Assembly: GCA_944472135.2 (NCBI GenBank) | Contig: OX235263.1 | Span: 1,037,517 to 1,101,516, forward strand | DNA length: 64,000 nt | From: Trichobilharzia regenti | Taxonomy: Eukaryota > Platyhelminthes > Trematoda > Strigeidida > Schistosomatidae | Reading direction: 5' to 3' | In this document: piece by piece, positions 11,969 through 23,375 of the stretch | Layout: every line of letters starts with the position of its first letter | Numbering within the stretch: the stretch's first letter is position 1 | Notes under the pieces: model-generated | Told to the model about the DNA's origin: nothing | Seen by the model: the letters and a program-made list of their open reading frames with translations, nothing else | Database searches by the model: none | Made by a program: the position numbers and the translations under genes

Positions 11969-12205
11969 TTTTTTTCCTTCACGTTCCCCAGTGGAACATA
12001 CGGCTTTAAGCTAGTGGCTTGAAGTTTCTGTAGCAATGTTTATTTTACAGGATGGGGTTGCAAGCCTCATGCCCAACCTTTCTTCTTTACCAGCGTTTAT
12101 TTCTGTCTTAGTGAGGTAAAGGAGTTCGTCTGTGGCCGGGGATCGAATCCCGGACCATGCGCATGGTCGGCGAGCGTCCTAACCACTATACCACTGACAC
12201 ACATA
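11969..12205 (-). mobile_element. Chimeric SINE: tRNA head + RTE 5' UTR + RTE 3' end
   Basis: Read on the minus strand: a tRNA-like head (box A-like AGTGGTATAGTGG, box-B-like GGGATTCGATCCC), then sequence matching the RTE 5' leader at 43.2-43.4 kb (GGTTGGGCATGAGG, CTACAGAAACTTCA), then the RTE 3' end (TATGTTCCACTGGGGAAC) and an A-rich tail. It is flanked by short direct repeats of about TAACTA(T) and fills a site that is empty in the P2 copies. Confidence 0.7.
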
Positions 12206-12454
12206 CTTAACTATAGTGAAAATATTCTTCAGTCTACCCTAGTGAAGAAATGTTTTGAGTATGTTCTCTGTTCTCATGCCATTCTTTGTTGAAATTTATT
12301 ATTCTCTCACATCAACCTTGTTATGTATTATGCACCTTCCACACTCATTGTGTGAGTGACGTGTACTTATCTTAGATATTAGTATCTTAGACAGCGCGAA
12401 ATGGTCGCGCTGTGTTCTGAATTGGCAGAAGTTAGTAGTCATGGGTCATTGGAT

Positions 12455-12655
12455 CGGGTCCCAGTGGCTCAATGGTATACGAGCTCGCCTTGTAACCAGG
12501 AGGTCCTGGGTTTGATCCTTGTCGGTGGGTGCGTACTACTGAATAGTCCCTAACTAGGCTGACGAAACAGCTGGCTGTCCAGTACTGCCAGGTTTTCCAG
12601 TGGTTCTCTAACTGATGTCAGCTTATGATGAAATCCTCCAAACAATTAATTATCT
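12455..12655 (+). repeat. Sm-alpha-like SINE with degenerate hammerhead
   Basis: A tRNA-like head (AGTGGCTCAATGG, box-B-like GGGTTTGATCC) is followed by a hammerhead-like segment (AGTCCCTAACTAGG, then ACGAAAC) in which the CTGATGA core is changed, then the CCAGGTTTTCCAGTGG tail. Related to schistosome Sm-alpha repeats. Confidence 0.65.
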
Positions 12656-13197
12656 TGGATATTTAAAGAATTTGAATCTCACTAGCATTCGAATTCACAC
12701 GTCTTCTGCGTCTGCAATTGAGATTCAAGTGTTTTTTGTTAGTATTACGTACGATTTCAGTCTCTGTCTACCCTTTGCTTTCACTTAATCTCAATATGGA
12801 TTCTTGGTCTTGAATTTATAACTTGTCTTGTGTCTTGATTATATCTGAAAGCATTTTATATCATATATTTTGCAACCCTCAAGTAATTGATTACATTACC
12901 GAAAGAACTACCTCTAGGGGATTACATAATTCCGTGCATATCTATTAATATTTTTTATGATTCCTCGCTGATGATAATGCACATATGAATATGACTGAGG
13001 TGTCCCCGATAAATGACTAATGAAATGTACGTTGAAGATTTCGCATCTTAAAGAACTGCTTTTCTCGGTGGGCATACTCAAATATTAAAAAAAACGATTA
13101 GTTCCCTTTAGAGAATATTTAGATAAAGCAATAAGAAGACCGTAATTTGTCTGAATCGTGTAATGTTTATTTGTGATTTTGATTTGATTTTTGATTT
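12656..13197. other. No recognisable feature
   Basis: AT-rich sequence, no supportable gene. Confidence 0.5.
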
Positions 13198-13369
13198 ACA
13201 GCTTGATTCCACACCGTATTTTTGGTACAAGTATGGAATTTTCAGCGTGGATATCGGTAGCCGAAAATTCGCAGACCGACCATAGATATCGGGTGTGCGT
13301 CGGCGTGGGCTCGAACCCCGGACCATGTGCATGGTAGGCGAGGATCCTAACCACTGTGCCACCGACGCT
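13198..13369 (-). repeat. SINE-A, full length
   Basis: The minus strand has a tRNA-like head (GCGTCGGTGGCACAGTGGTT; GGGTTCGAGCCC), a body, and a tail ending in AATCAAGCTGTAAATC. A well-preserved copy. Confidence 0.85.
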
Positions 13370-13598
13370 GTGCAAAATATTTTGAATAATCTGATCACAC
13401 ATGAACTTGTCATAGGAGTATGTGCATGTGGAATTAATAAAGAGTTAAAAGGTGACAAAATAGAACACTTAGGTCAAGTTATAGGAGCATATTGAAGGTC
13501 GAAATAACAATTAAGACAACTAAATAGTACATCTGCTATAGTATCAAAACAAAGTTTACCAAGGAAGGTTTATGTATACAATTGGTGGATGGTGGCTA

Positions 13599-13660
13599 GC
13601 AGTGAAATCCAGGATGCGCATTTCGTCCTATTTGGGACTCGTCAGCTGGATGTACCTGCA
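13599..13660 (-). ncRNA. Hammerhead ribozyme, schistosome type
   Basis: The minus strand reads stem I strand ACATCCAG, core CTGACGA, stem II GTCCC-AAAT-AGGAC, GAAA, a short stem III around ATGCGCAT, cleavage triplet ATC, and closing strand CTGGAT. Position 7 of the core is C, which the hammerhead consensus tolerates. It is part of a tRNA-headed Sm-alpha-like element. Confidence 0.9.
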
Positions 13661-13900
13661 TTTCTCAGTGAGTGATTATGTTCCCACTGAGGCTCGAACC
13701 CAGTACCCATAGTTTCGAACGCCAAAGCGTTATCCACTAGACCACTTTGGCCACGAGAGCCACCTCTTGTGCATTGGGTCATATTAATTATTGAATTGAA
13801 TTTTTGATTTTCCCGTCGATTCATTGGATAACGCTTTGGCGTTCGAAACTATGGGTACTGGGTTCGAGCCTCGGTGGGAACATCATCACTCACTGAGAAA

Positions 13901-13962
13901 TGCAGGTACATCCAGCTGATGAGTCCCAAATAGGACGAAATGCGCATCCTGGATTCCACTGC
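13901..13962 (+). ncRNA. Hammerhead ribozyme, schistosome type
   Basis: All invariant parts are present: ATCCAG, then CTGATGAG (13916-13923), stem II GTCCC-AAAT-AGGAC, GAAA, a short stem III, ATC, and CTGGAT pairing back to ATCCAG. The predicted cleavage lies between 13948 and 13949. Established knowledge: schistosome Sm-alpha repeats encode self-cleaving RNAs of this form. Confidence 0.93.
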
Positions 13963-14989
13963 TAGCCACCATCCACCAATTGTATACTAATTAAATACCC
14001 AGACATCGTCGAAGCATCTGCACAAGAAGCCGATATGTCAACCTGAGACCGAGCACTTCGGTCCAGTCAATCGACGGGAAAATCAAAAATTCAATTCAAG
14101 AAGGTTTAGTATGATGACGAATTGTCGCTTTGAACGCATAAAGGTGGTTTAAACTTCCTAATTGTCAGAAAGGGCCTTCACAAACTTTAGGATACGTCCC
14201 AAACACGTTTTATAGATAGGTTTAAGAGATCTGTTAACATCAATTTTATATCCTGTCTCTATAATATGTTTCTCAATAGAAGACCTAGGTCTCCCGTTCT
14301 CACGATCAATGAGTTCTGAAGATTCCATTTGTTTCTGAAGCCATTTAAGAATATGCTCTGAAAACAACCTTTACTTGCAGAAATCGATGAGTCCTTCCTA
14401 TGTGCATGTGTGTGTCCACACGTACATTCAAATTGCTAAATACAGTGGGATGTGACATCATTTTTCGCATGTTCGAAGGACTTAGATCGATATATCGCCT
14501 TCACATTCTCAATTGTTATGATATTGGCTGCATACAATTTCTTTTTAATCACAGTAGCGTTCAATCTTTGTCTAGTTATCAAGATGTTATTATGCCTCAT
14601 ACAGGGCGGCTTGATGTAAACGTCTTTCTTAGAGGCGAGTTGTGTAGTGGGTCTTGGTATTCTGACTACTTTATATTGTCTTCAATACATCCTTTTAACT
14701 TGACCTAAGTCTATTTCCTAATATATATATATATATATATATTCCTATGACAAGTCCATGTGTGGTCAGATTGTTCGAAACGTGTTGGGCAAATACAACA
14801 TGACATGATTCAGACAAATTGCTGTCATGTTACAGCTTTATCTAAATACTCAAATATATTAGGCGATATGATTGATTCCATCCATAAAGTGTTATTCTTT
14901 TATTTTTACGCATTATCCTATCATTTTCCTGTCTCGTCGGTTACCAAAACTGTACTGGTGTAATTTAAGACAATCTGGTTAGCTAAGAT

Positions 14990-16515
14990 TTATCAATCAC
15001 ATTCTCTTTGATTTTTGGTGACGCTTACATTCTTGACAGATGCCACGACTACTGAAGCACTTGCCTACAACAGTTTCTTTGTAATTTATCTCGAAAACAA
15101 ACTATGAAAATGTTTGTTGGAGAATCCATGGTGTTTAGCCAGTCATCTATTTACCATATGGCAACTCCATGAGAACATATTGCCAACACTAATTATTACC
15201 GTATTATCTGTGAAGGATTTGAAGTTGATTCATCTAGGTATCTTTGTTCTTCCATAAAGAAATTGGATATTTTCACCACATATGACCCAAGGAGAAGGCG
15301 GAAATTACTGACAACTGACTGGTAAGACAAAGAACATCCTTCAGGTAGCATTCAGCTAGATATTACTGAGATAAGGCGTTTAGAGTTATTCATAACAGGT
15401 GGTGTGCAGTTCTGCATATGCATTTCACCCTTAGAAATCAATGAAAAACCATCTAAGGCTTCAAAAAGAACACACCGTCTTCTTCTAAATCGTCGTCCTA
15501 TGCCCGTAGAAATGACCACCAGATCATGACCGTAAAACGATGATTCTGTTTCGATGATTACACCTAGTTTCCAAGATATCACAAAATCACCGTAACATCA
15601 TGTTCAGTGAAACATTTTAGTTGACAGTCGAGAATCTCACTTCCTACAGTCACAGTAATGTTAGGTATTGGTTGTGCTGTTAATAAGCTACAATATACCA
15701 CCCCTAACTAAACGTAGTATGCCTAATTACACCTGAAATTAAAAAAATCAAATCAAGAAGACTCATTTAATTAGTGACGAGCTCTGATGGCCAGCATATC
15801 TGAATAGGACTTATCTAAGAAGTACGGCTGAATTGCAAACCTCGCGATTGTGTGCATTAAGAGCACATCGGAAGGGCGCGACATGACGTTTGCGCTAGTC
15901 CGAATGTTTACAGCTTGAAACAAAAACCCTGAAACACTGGTAGGTACAATACAGATATTCTTGCAGAGAAGAACTTCGTTAACCTTTGGAACTTACAGAA
16001 AATGATGGCTGTGTTTAATGTGTTCATCATATCATTGTGTTGTTGAGTAATGTCGCCAGATTGGTGCCTAAAGGGCCACTCGATCAATCAGTCAGTCGGT
16101 GAACCACAAATGTGTAATCATGATTCTTGTTATTACCTACTTCCATCTGTATGAACCTGTTTCCTTGATTGAGATGGGGCGAAGAAATCGACCACACTCC
16201 TCATCCCCTTGACACGAATGCATATCTCAGCATCAAGCTATTGAAATATATACACAACATTCCCATTTCCCTAACATCTCTCTCAGTCTTGTGAGTAAAG
16301 TAGACAGACGGTTTTGCAATAATTCTGTCGCTTTTCACTTCAGCTGAGTATGTGAACAACTCGTTGATTAGTGAAATGGTTATAACGGATTAGCTTTTGC
16401 TTGAATCACTCCTATTACATGTGTCTGCAGTTGATTCGATAAAAAAGCTTCCGTTGACATCAATCTCTCCCTCCACCCTGCTGGCACATTAGATTTCCAA
16501 ACTGTCATCTTATCT
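14990..16515 (+). repeat. Direct repeat DR1, copy 1 (partner 32820-34450)
   Basis: About 1.5 kb is repeated in the same orientation at 32820-34450 with few substitutions and an extra stretch of about 90 bases in the second copy (33840-33925). The last 120 bases are PLE 3' UTR sequence. It holds a minus-strand frame of 76 codons (15582-15352), conserved with two replacements in copy 2, that I do not recognise. No other gene is visible. Confidence 0.85.
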
Positions 16516-16529
16516 CATCCAGGCTTTCT

Positions 16530-17975
16530 ACTCAGGAACTTTTACAGAAATGAGTCCAGAATTCTGTTGTACAAGGTTTGTGTGCGTCCTTTATTTGATT
16601 ACTGTTCATTCATGTATAGTAGTATACGCATAGAGGACAAATTGAAAGTCGAGGGAGTGCAGAGGTACTTCACGTCAAAATTACTCGGAACCGAAAATGG
16701 TGCGAACTACTCCACTAGATGTGACACCCTAGGATTAGAAACACTATGGCTAAGACGCCTGAGACTAAACTTAACACTTTACTATAAGCTTCTAAACCAC
16801 TTAGTTTTTACCTCTACTAATGGCATTCGACTTTCAGATGACAGTGGCTACAAACTAAGACACACTAAGGGTACAGTAGCTATCGAACAATGTAAAACAG
16901 CTACCAGGCAAAAGTTTTACTTGATTAGGTATGCACAGATATGGAATAAACTACCAATGGAAATGCGTCAAGCAGGTACATTGGCCTCATTCAAAAAAGT
17001 GCTTAACGACAAACTACAAGAGTTTGCAAACGATAGTAGTCCTAGTTCCTATCTGAGAGCCTCCGAAATTATAGGTCCATTTAATGTATAAGCTCAAATA
17101 CTACACCTGTTGTTTTTGCCTATATTTATAATTTTAGATAAAACATTAACGATTAAGATACTTACCCTCAAACAGACAAGAAGTTTCGTTTGTAAAACTT
17201 CTACCCAACACAACAAGTGGAATAAAATGGACATAAACCGACAACGTGAAAAAGATAGAACTCACCACAACATCACATGGACAGATGTACGCTCGTCGGG
17301 CATCTTATATACCTCACCAACCACAACTCAACTTTCCTAAGATAATGTGATGAACTTATATCCGTAATGTTGCTGAGCAGTTAATATCCACAACTCCTGT
17401 CGGAACAACTAAAATTCAAAACCCTCCTCATGAGTAAATACCCACAAGCAGTAGAAATCCATTAATTAATGCGTCCAAAGCTTATGTATTTTGCTCCCAA
17501 CAATGACATTGCAGATCAAATGAGATAAGCAAATCACTGATTTCCAAATAACACAACAATGAACTATAATTCAAGATTCTGTACACAACAAAATTATGTA
17601 TGAAAACTGACTTCAAGCTTTATTTTTTTCCCAGGCACTTATAACCCATCCACCAAAGACCTGGTTTTTTTGTTAATGCGAAGACAATACTTCTGTATTT
17701 CCTGATGTGTTGCACTCACTGACAATCTAGCGGATTTTTCCAACTATGCACAGAAACGATTGTACATAAGTGAAAAGGATGTTTTATACTATTGGGATTA
17801 ACATTTATCAAGTGTATGTATAATCTCCAGTGTACATGTTAAACATATTTTGCTATCGACTGTAAATTGTGACTGAATAATATGGTCCTATTTCTGTAAC
17901 AATTTGATGATGCCTGTAAACTGGCGTCCCTCATGTATTGCATCATGAGAATAAATTTATTTATTTAATGGAAAA
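16530..17975 (+). mobile_element. CR1-clade non-LTR element, 3' end
   Basis: The C-terminal coding remnant (16567-17091) is followed by a 3' UTR ending in a GATGCCTGTAAACTGGCGTC motif and ATAAATTTATTTATTT, characteristic of CR1-like elements of schistosomes. The 5' part is missing. Confidence 0.75.
16567..17091 (+). pseudogene. CR1-type reverse transcriptase C-terminal region
   Basis: An open frame of 174 codons starting inside the motif YKVCVRPLFDYCS, which in CR1/jockey elements lies just after the RT palm and thumb. It continues with the typical RRLRLNLTLYYKLLN and RYAQIWNKLP signatures. The catalytic RT palm is absent, so this is a 5'-truncated dead copy, although the retained part is free of stops. 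Upstream bases 16530-16566 continue the frame without a start. Nothing suggests host use. Confidence 0.8.
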
Positions 17976-18490
17976 GTATCTATTTGTAATACAACGTCAC
18001 GATTGTAGCTTATAACATAACTGATCGTATCTGTAAAAATAGCTTCCTTATTACCCAATTTGGATATAAATCAAAAATAAGATTCGGATTTGTACACACC
18101 CAAGTTATATTGAGGAATTACTTCAAGCTTTATTTTTTCCCAAGTATTTTTAATCCATCCAAAACATACTTGGGATTTTTTGTTAATGCGAAGTTAATAT
18201 TCCTATATTTCATGACGTGCTCCATTGAATGACTGGTTATCATATTGTTCCCACAGACCTAAGACAAAAACGCCAGCAACCATGTAAATTAACCATAAAC
18301 CAAATTTATGAAATTTAAATAATGCTTACCCATGCCTGTATATTTCGTGTGTCCTACACAAGTAGGAAAAAATCTGTATTTTATTAAAACATTATTATTA
18401 ATTATGATTGCTAATCGTATATGTAATTTATCATATTGATGATGCCTGTAAACTGGCGTCTTTCATGTACAAAATGAGAATATACTATTA
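17606..18490 (+). repeat. Two tandem CR1 3' UTR tails
   Basis: 17606-17975 and about 18115-18490 share the same order of blocks (CTTCAAGCTTTATTTTTT, GTTAATGCGAAG, GATGCCTGTAAACTGGCGTC). A second, diverged CR1 tail lies directly behind the first. Confidence 0.7.
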
Positions 18491-18884
18491 TCATTATTTG
18501 GTTTAGTGGTCTTCATTGTTATTTTGACCTTGATCTTATTCTCTTTTTTCACCTTTTACCTCTTTATTGTTTTTATATATATTCCAATGACTAGGACGTG
18601 GAGTTTGGTCATAACGTTCATACCATGTGTCAAAAGTGACATTAGCCTCTGGGTCATAATTGAACTGTGAAATACTGTTCACAATGCCATCGACAGATGG
18701 TAGCATGGTATGATTGGAATTGCTTGAAGGTGAAGCTGGACCAGTCTGTTGGTTGACGAACACTTCCATTAATTTCATTTATCGTTCAAACAATAATTCC
18801 AATATAGAAGGATCCATAGTAAATTGTTATCTTGCTGCTGCTGAGTGGTTAATAATAGTTTTCCCCGTCGCCAAATTGTTATGT
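18491..18884 (+). repeat. PLE 3' UTR scrap and unassigned sequence
   Basis: 18491-18610 matches 56955-57070, the 3' UTR of the PLE at 55-57 kb (TTTGGTTTAGTGGTCTTCAT). The remainder shows nothing recognisable. Confidence 0.55.
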
Positions 18885-19220
18885 ACTCGTCGCTAAATTG
18901 TTATGGACTGGTCGAGAAACTAATAGTCCTGACGCAAGAAGGCGGAAGTCAGAAGACCACTAGGTTTGCGATGATACTTCTATTTTCCCAAACACCAGGA
19001 GAATCAATAAGTGGTATCACACCAAAGTGGTAAGTAAGTAAGTCACACAAATTGTGAGAGCGAAATATATACGAATATTCAGACAAGGGTGTGAACAATC
19101 ATTAGACAGTCTTAACATGAATGGCTAATTATAATGAAGTATCGATCCATATATACATAGCGAAATATAGCAGACATGTCAACAACCACCATATATGGAT
19201 ATATGTCACCAAGCAACGGA
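18885..19220 (+). repeat. Dispersed repeat X, left part
   Basis: Matches 23382-23720 in the same orientation, from GTTATGGACTGGTCGAGAAA to CACCAAGCAACGGA. Of unknown class. Confidence 0.7.
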
Positions 19221-20125
19221 AAATCTAAGACAAGAAATGATATACATAAAAGAAGCCTTGAAACTTAATAATTATTCGAATAAATTAGTCAGGAAATATG
19301 CAAGGAAATATATAAATAAAATAAATAATGATAGTAGTGATGGTGATAATAACAATAATAATAATATTAATGACGACACGCATGTCAAACATGCGCAAGA
19401 CAACACCAAAAACAGGTGATATAAATCATCAGTAGCAATTCCATACAAGGAAGGAGCCTCGGAAACCTTAGACAGAATTCTTAACAAGGCAGGAATTAAA
19501 GTGTCTGTCATTCAAACCCACAAACACAATTAGAAACAAGCTTTTTCAGTTGAAGAATCAATCCTGTAAAGCCTCTGCAGCAAACCAATTTAGTTTATCT
19601 AATACCCTGCCTGCAATGATTGTCAGGCCAGATACGTAGGTCAGGTCATAGAAGAGGTGCAGTGAGTGAGACTAGCCGAGAATAAAAACCTAGCAAAATT
19701 TAGATTGGTTGACCCGAATAAGATAAGAAATCTAGAGAATAGTTCGGCTATAAAACTATATGTAATTACACACAGGCAAACAATAGGATGAATGGAATAA
19801 GCTGACAGTTTTAATGTCTGATGTAGCAGCAGGGTGGAGGGCAAGATTGATAACAGAAGCTTTGTTTATCGAATCAACTCAAAGAGAATACGTTTAATAG
19901 GAATGATTCAACACCTGTTCACCCAGATATCTGGAATATTGTACTACCCCTACGACAAAAAATAGGCAGGGACAAAGGAAACTAGCAAACTCAAGTTCCG
20001 AAGTCGTGTGATTAGAATTGATGGAATGATTATGAACACAACAACAATGAATTGTGTTCTAAACTGTGTCATCCAGTAAACAGTAAAACTGTTTCATCAC
20101 TTTGTGATACATCTAATAAACAAAC
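19195..20125 (+). mobile_element. Penelope-like element fragment
   Basis: Stop-ridden plus-strand remnant with GIY-YIG features (CQARYVGQVIEEVQ, RLAENKNLAKFRLV), followed by the same 3' UTR seen at 5.5-5.76 kb (ending CATCTAATAAACAAACTA). Confidence 0.65.
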
Positions 20126-20217
20126 TAATATGGAATTACTGACTACCACAATGCCCAAGTTTTACACATGTATGAAGAAAGACAGAGAAGCCAATATATA
20201 TTTTCAAGCGCTGTATA

Positions 20218-20265
<48 letters not shown>
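20218..20265. repeat. (AT)n microsatellite
   Basis: About 48 bases of alternating AT. 20270-20529 shows nothing further. Confidence 0.95.
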
Positions 20266-20267
<2 letters not shown>

Positions 20268-20529
20268 TGGATTTTGAATGCCGGTGGTGATAATTTGTTT
20301 ACAGGATGATATGACTAGCCTGATGCCAGATCTCAATTCTTTACTTTAGATCCCTTTCGATTAAGCAAGTGCATTGGCTGAGATTTGAACTCTGGACCAC
20401 GTAATTAAGCTATCAGACAACGAATATTGACAATTAGATTACTGAGCTAAACCCAAAAGTAATCTGACGCTATTTGTATTACATTTGCCTTTCTTATCAA
20501 TAATCAGTAAGATAATAATAATTATTATA

Positions 20530-21275
20530 TCCTTTAATTCCTAGAGGAACATAGGGCTTCAGCTGCGCATCTTCATTGCCTTCAGTTTTCTGCCAACTTT
20601 TTCACCCCGCTCAAAGTCTGCCCACACACTTTTATCTCCTCTTTGCTTGACCTACTCCAAGTCACTCTTAGATGACCAACTGGCCGCTTCCTTTCAGATT
20701 CCACTCGAGCAATGGCTTGTCTAGTGATGTCACTTGATGGTTTCCTCAAAGTATGGCCAGCCAATCAACCCCCCATTTCTTCCTGCCTATTTGTTTCACA
20801 ATCGGTTCCTGATTGGTTCGCTCCCGGAGGTCCTTAATGCTGATCCTTTCTGGCCAGCCATCTGATCTTGAGTGTTGAGCGAAGGCAGCTTTTGATGAAG
20901 GTCTGAAGTTTGTTTGAGGTGCTCATAATGACGACCAGGCCAAGTCTCTGATCCATATGATAAGTAGCACTGACTTCACATTGGAGTTGAAAATCCGGAT
21001 CTTATTTTTCATGCTGAGTAGTGCTGTTGACCTCCACACAGACTTGACAGTAATCAAAGCTTGTCTTGCTTTCACGACCCTTGCTTTAGTATCCTCGTGG
21101 GTTCCGCCCGCCTGTAGTTCAAATGATGCTTCCTATGTAGGTAGGTTGGTAAAGGAGGTTGTTTTTTTCCGGTTACTCCCATTTACACCGATTGTTGTCT
21201 ATTGTTTTCGCTGTTGGTGTTGGCCAGGAATCTTCATCACCTCTGTTTTATCTACGTTCACCTGTAGTCCTATCT
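20530..21275 (-). mobile_element. RTE-clade element, 3' end fragment
   Basis: A minus-strand match to the RTE 3' coding end at 57.2-57.8 kb and to 9.26-9.97 kb, degenerate. Its distal part (20875-21275) is inside P1 and recurs inverted at 32.38-32.82 kb. Confidence 0.7.
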
Positions 21276-22212
21276 AGTAAGTAAGATAGTTCACGCAATT
21301 TAGTATACAACAACCGGAAACAAACTGGACTATGGATCTATTTCCATGTTACTGATTGTCAAATATCCAGACTGCAAAGATCCTGAACCTATTGCTGGTT
21401 TCAGAAGACTACCTATAATACGCAGAATACTATGCGCAGTAACTGAATACGTTTATTTATTCTTCAACCGATGACTAGACAACAATGCAGGTTGCTGGCA
21501 GCAAAGCCTGTAAATGAACGTTAACAGAATGTACAGTTTTACTTCTGATCGTATTTCTCTGGTTTTCTGCCAACCAGTGTGCGTTAAGCAACGACGATAG
21601 CCTTCTTGTCTCCCGCCAAATAGAAATCAGTTCGAAGAGGAAAAAAAGCCACTCGTTTTTCACCAGCATTGACACTGATGAGAAAATATCTTATACTAGC
21701 CTCTTTCAACAGACTTTTCTAACAATATAGTGCAGGAAATATCACATATATTCCTACAATTTTGAGAAATTAAAACCAATATCACGGAATCGAAACAAAC
21801 TCCGTAGCCACTATGTGGGTTTGAGGCACAGTGATAAAACGACAAAAGGCCATGTATTCTAGTTCCGTATAGCTTGCCGAACTTCTGCGAGTGAAGCACG
21901 CTTTAAATGTGAACTCAAATAATAACAGAAGATGTTTACTTTCTGCAGAATCTGTACCAATATAAAAGATTAATGACTTATGGCTACGTGCAAAACTACA
22001 TCAGCAAAACTGTCGGGCGGATAGAAATTACAAGCGAAAACGACTAGTTCACTAAGAGCATTACATTGATAAGATTGACGGAAGTGTAAAGAGATGACTT
22101 ATGTGAAAGCTGTGACTAAACAGAAGCCATACATATCTGGTGCTCGTCATCACCCGCTATTTTGCTTGATTATAACCAAATAATGTTGAATGAATCATCC
22201 AACACCGAAAAC

Positions 22213-22390
22213 AGGCGACGGTGAAACAGTGGTTAGGACTCTCGCCGACCATGCACATGATACGATGTTCGATCCCCTACAGACGCACACACGATATTTT
22301 TGGTCGGCCTGCAAAATTTGGGCTAACGATATCACATGCTGAAAATTCCATACCTGTACCGAAAATATGGTGTGAAATTAGCCTGCAAAA
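22213..22390 (+). repeat. SINE-A in P1 left arm
   Basis: tRNA-like head (GTGAAACAGTGGTTAGGACT; GTTCGATCCC), body and CATACCTGTACC tail. Mirror copy at 31318-31490, so it predates the palindrome. Confidence 0.8.
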
Positions 22391-23375
22391 AAATGACGAT
22401 GATGATGATGATAGTGATGGTGATGTTAAGAGTAAGTCAAGTGAAGTCAGGTCAAGCCAGGTGAATTAAAGTGAAATACACAGATTAGGTGTATAAGTAT
22501 GAATAGTGCGCTATCCATAGGTGCTGGCCATCAGCCGTATCCCAGAAGTCTTATCGTCCCTTTGAAAACAGCACGATCCAAACTGAAATAGACCTACTGC
22601 GATTGAGGACATCTGCACTCACGACTCCCAGTTGATTGAGGCTTTCGTTTTCAGTCGATGAGTATACTCGAGTGAGTGTACAGACGTTATGCTGATCGTT
22701 GACGACAAATACACACAGAAACTATCCATACATTCAATAACATCTCTACGGTCATTGATTCCAATCCTAATATATCATGGTAGATCATCCTTTTTTCGCG
22801 AATTGAAGAGAATGTTTGGGTTTCGCGATAAGCGATATACCACATGAACTCACAACAATTGGGTGAGTTACTTGATATGATAACGAGCAATAGTCTGTGC
22901 TCGAGAAGTCACCAGTTAATGTGGATGTACAACACTGTGTGAAATATCTAAATAAAATCTTATCCATAATGGAGTTATAACTGAATGCAATTGAAATTCA
23001 AGTTGCAAGTCATATATCGCAAAGGCGAATGTGGTGCAGATGAAATTCTCATAGGTCAGAGGATTATATAGAATGTATTCAGAAATCATTCAACACACAA
23101 ACACATGTCATTCGGTTACGATGACAAATACACATATATTCAGCCGTCAAGTCATGTTCTCAAAACTGCCATCACAGACAAGTGGTCATAAGAATCCGTG
23201 TCACTCTTACGAACCTACGACTAACAACTCACAAAGTCAACTGGAACAACAAATGATTCAGATGATCGAATGATCGGGAGGCGGAAGCAGCACACATCGA
23301 AATTTTCCCCTATCCACCCTGATTCAAGTGGAATAAAGTCCACATGAATTTGAGTCAATTCACAGTACATCTCTC

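Larger units (their letters stand above)
11584..12260 (-). repeat. 5' flank of gene A, homologous to P2 palindrome arms
   Basis: The sequence upstream of the gene matches about 37217-37745 (and its mirror in the left P2 arm) with moderate divergence. It is interrupted by a SINE insertion at 11969-12205 that is absent from P2. This shows gene A and gene C share an ancestral duplicated block. Confidence 0.75.
13573..14099. mobile_element. Head-to-head hammerhead-SINE pair inserted as one unit
   Basis: About 527 bp flanked by a 9-base direct repeat GAAGGTTTA (13564-13572 and 14100-14108). It interrupts a PLE 3' UTR that is uninterrupted at about 56.89-56.93 kb. Inside, a minus-strand element (tRNA-like head near 13765-13690, hammerhead 13660-13599) faces away from a plus-strand element (head from about 13825, hammerhead 13901-13962). 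An inverted 30-base flank (GAATTTTTGATTTTCCCGTC) lies at about 13795 and 14065-14098. Confidence 0.75.
13500..14960 (-). mobile_element. Penelope-like element fragment with inverted 3' UTR at its 5' side
   Basis: The minus strand of 14158-14720 encodes the degenerate C-terminus of a Penelope-like element (IEKHIIETGYKIDVNRS, KPIYKTCLGRILKFV), the same family as 56.4-56.9 kb. Its 3' UTR lies at 13.50-14.16 kb and is split by a hammerhead-SINE insertion. At 14.74-14.95 kb, 3' UTR sequence of this family reappears in plus orientation after an (AT)n tract, joined to the 5' side. Confidence 0.65.

Noticed and set aside
13198..13369. tRNA genes at the many GGTTCGA-type box B sites
   Set aside because: Each lies in a repeated unit with a common body and tail. 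The cloverleaf is not complete, so these are SINE heads.
20052..20336. Frames ending in repeated Ile-Tyr
   Set aside because: Translation of an (AT)n microsatellite.
22687..22890. A 67-codon frame conserved in both P1 arms (also 30814-31017)
   Set aside because: Conserved only to the extent of the arms. Replacements are as frequent as silent changes, and no domain is recognised.
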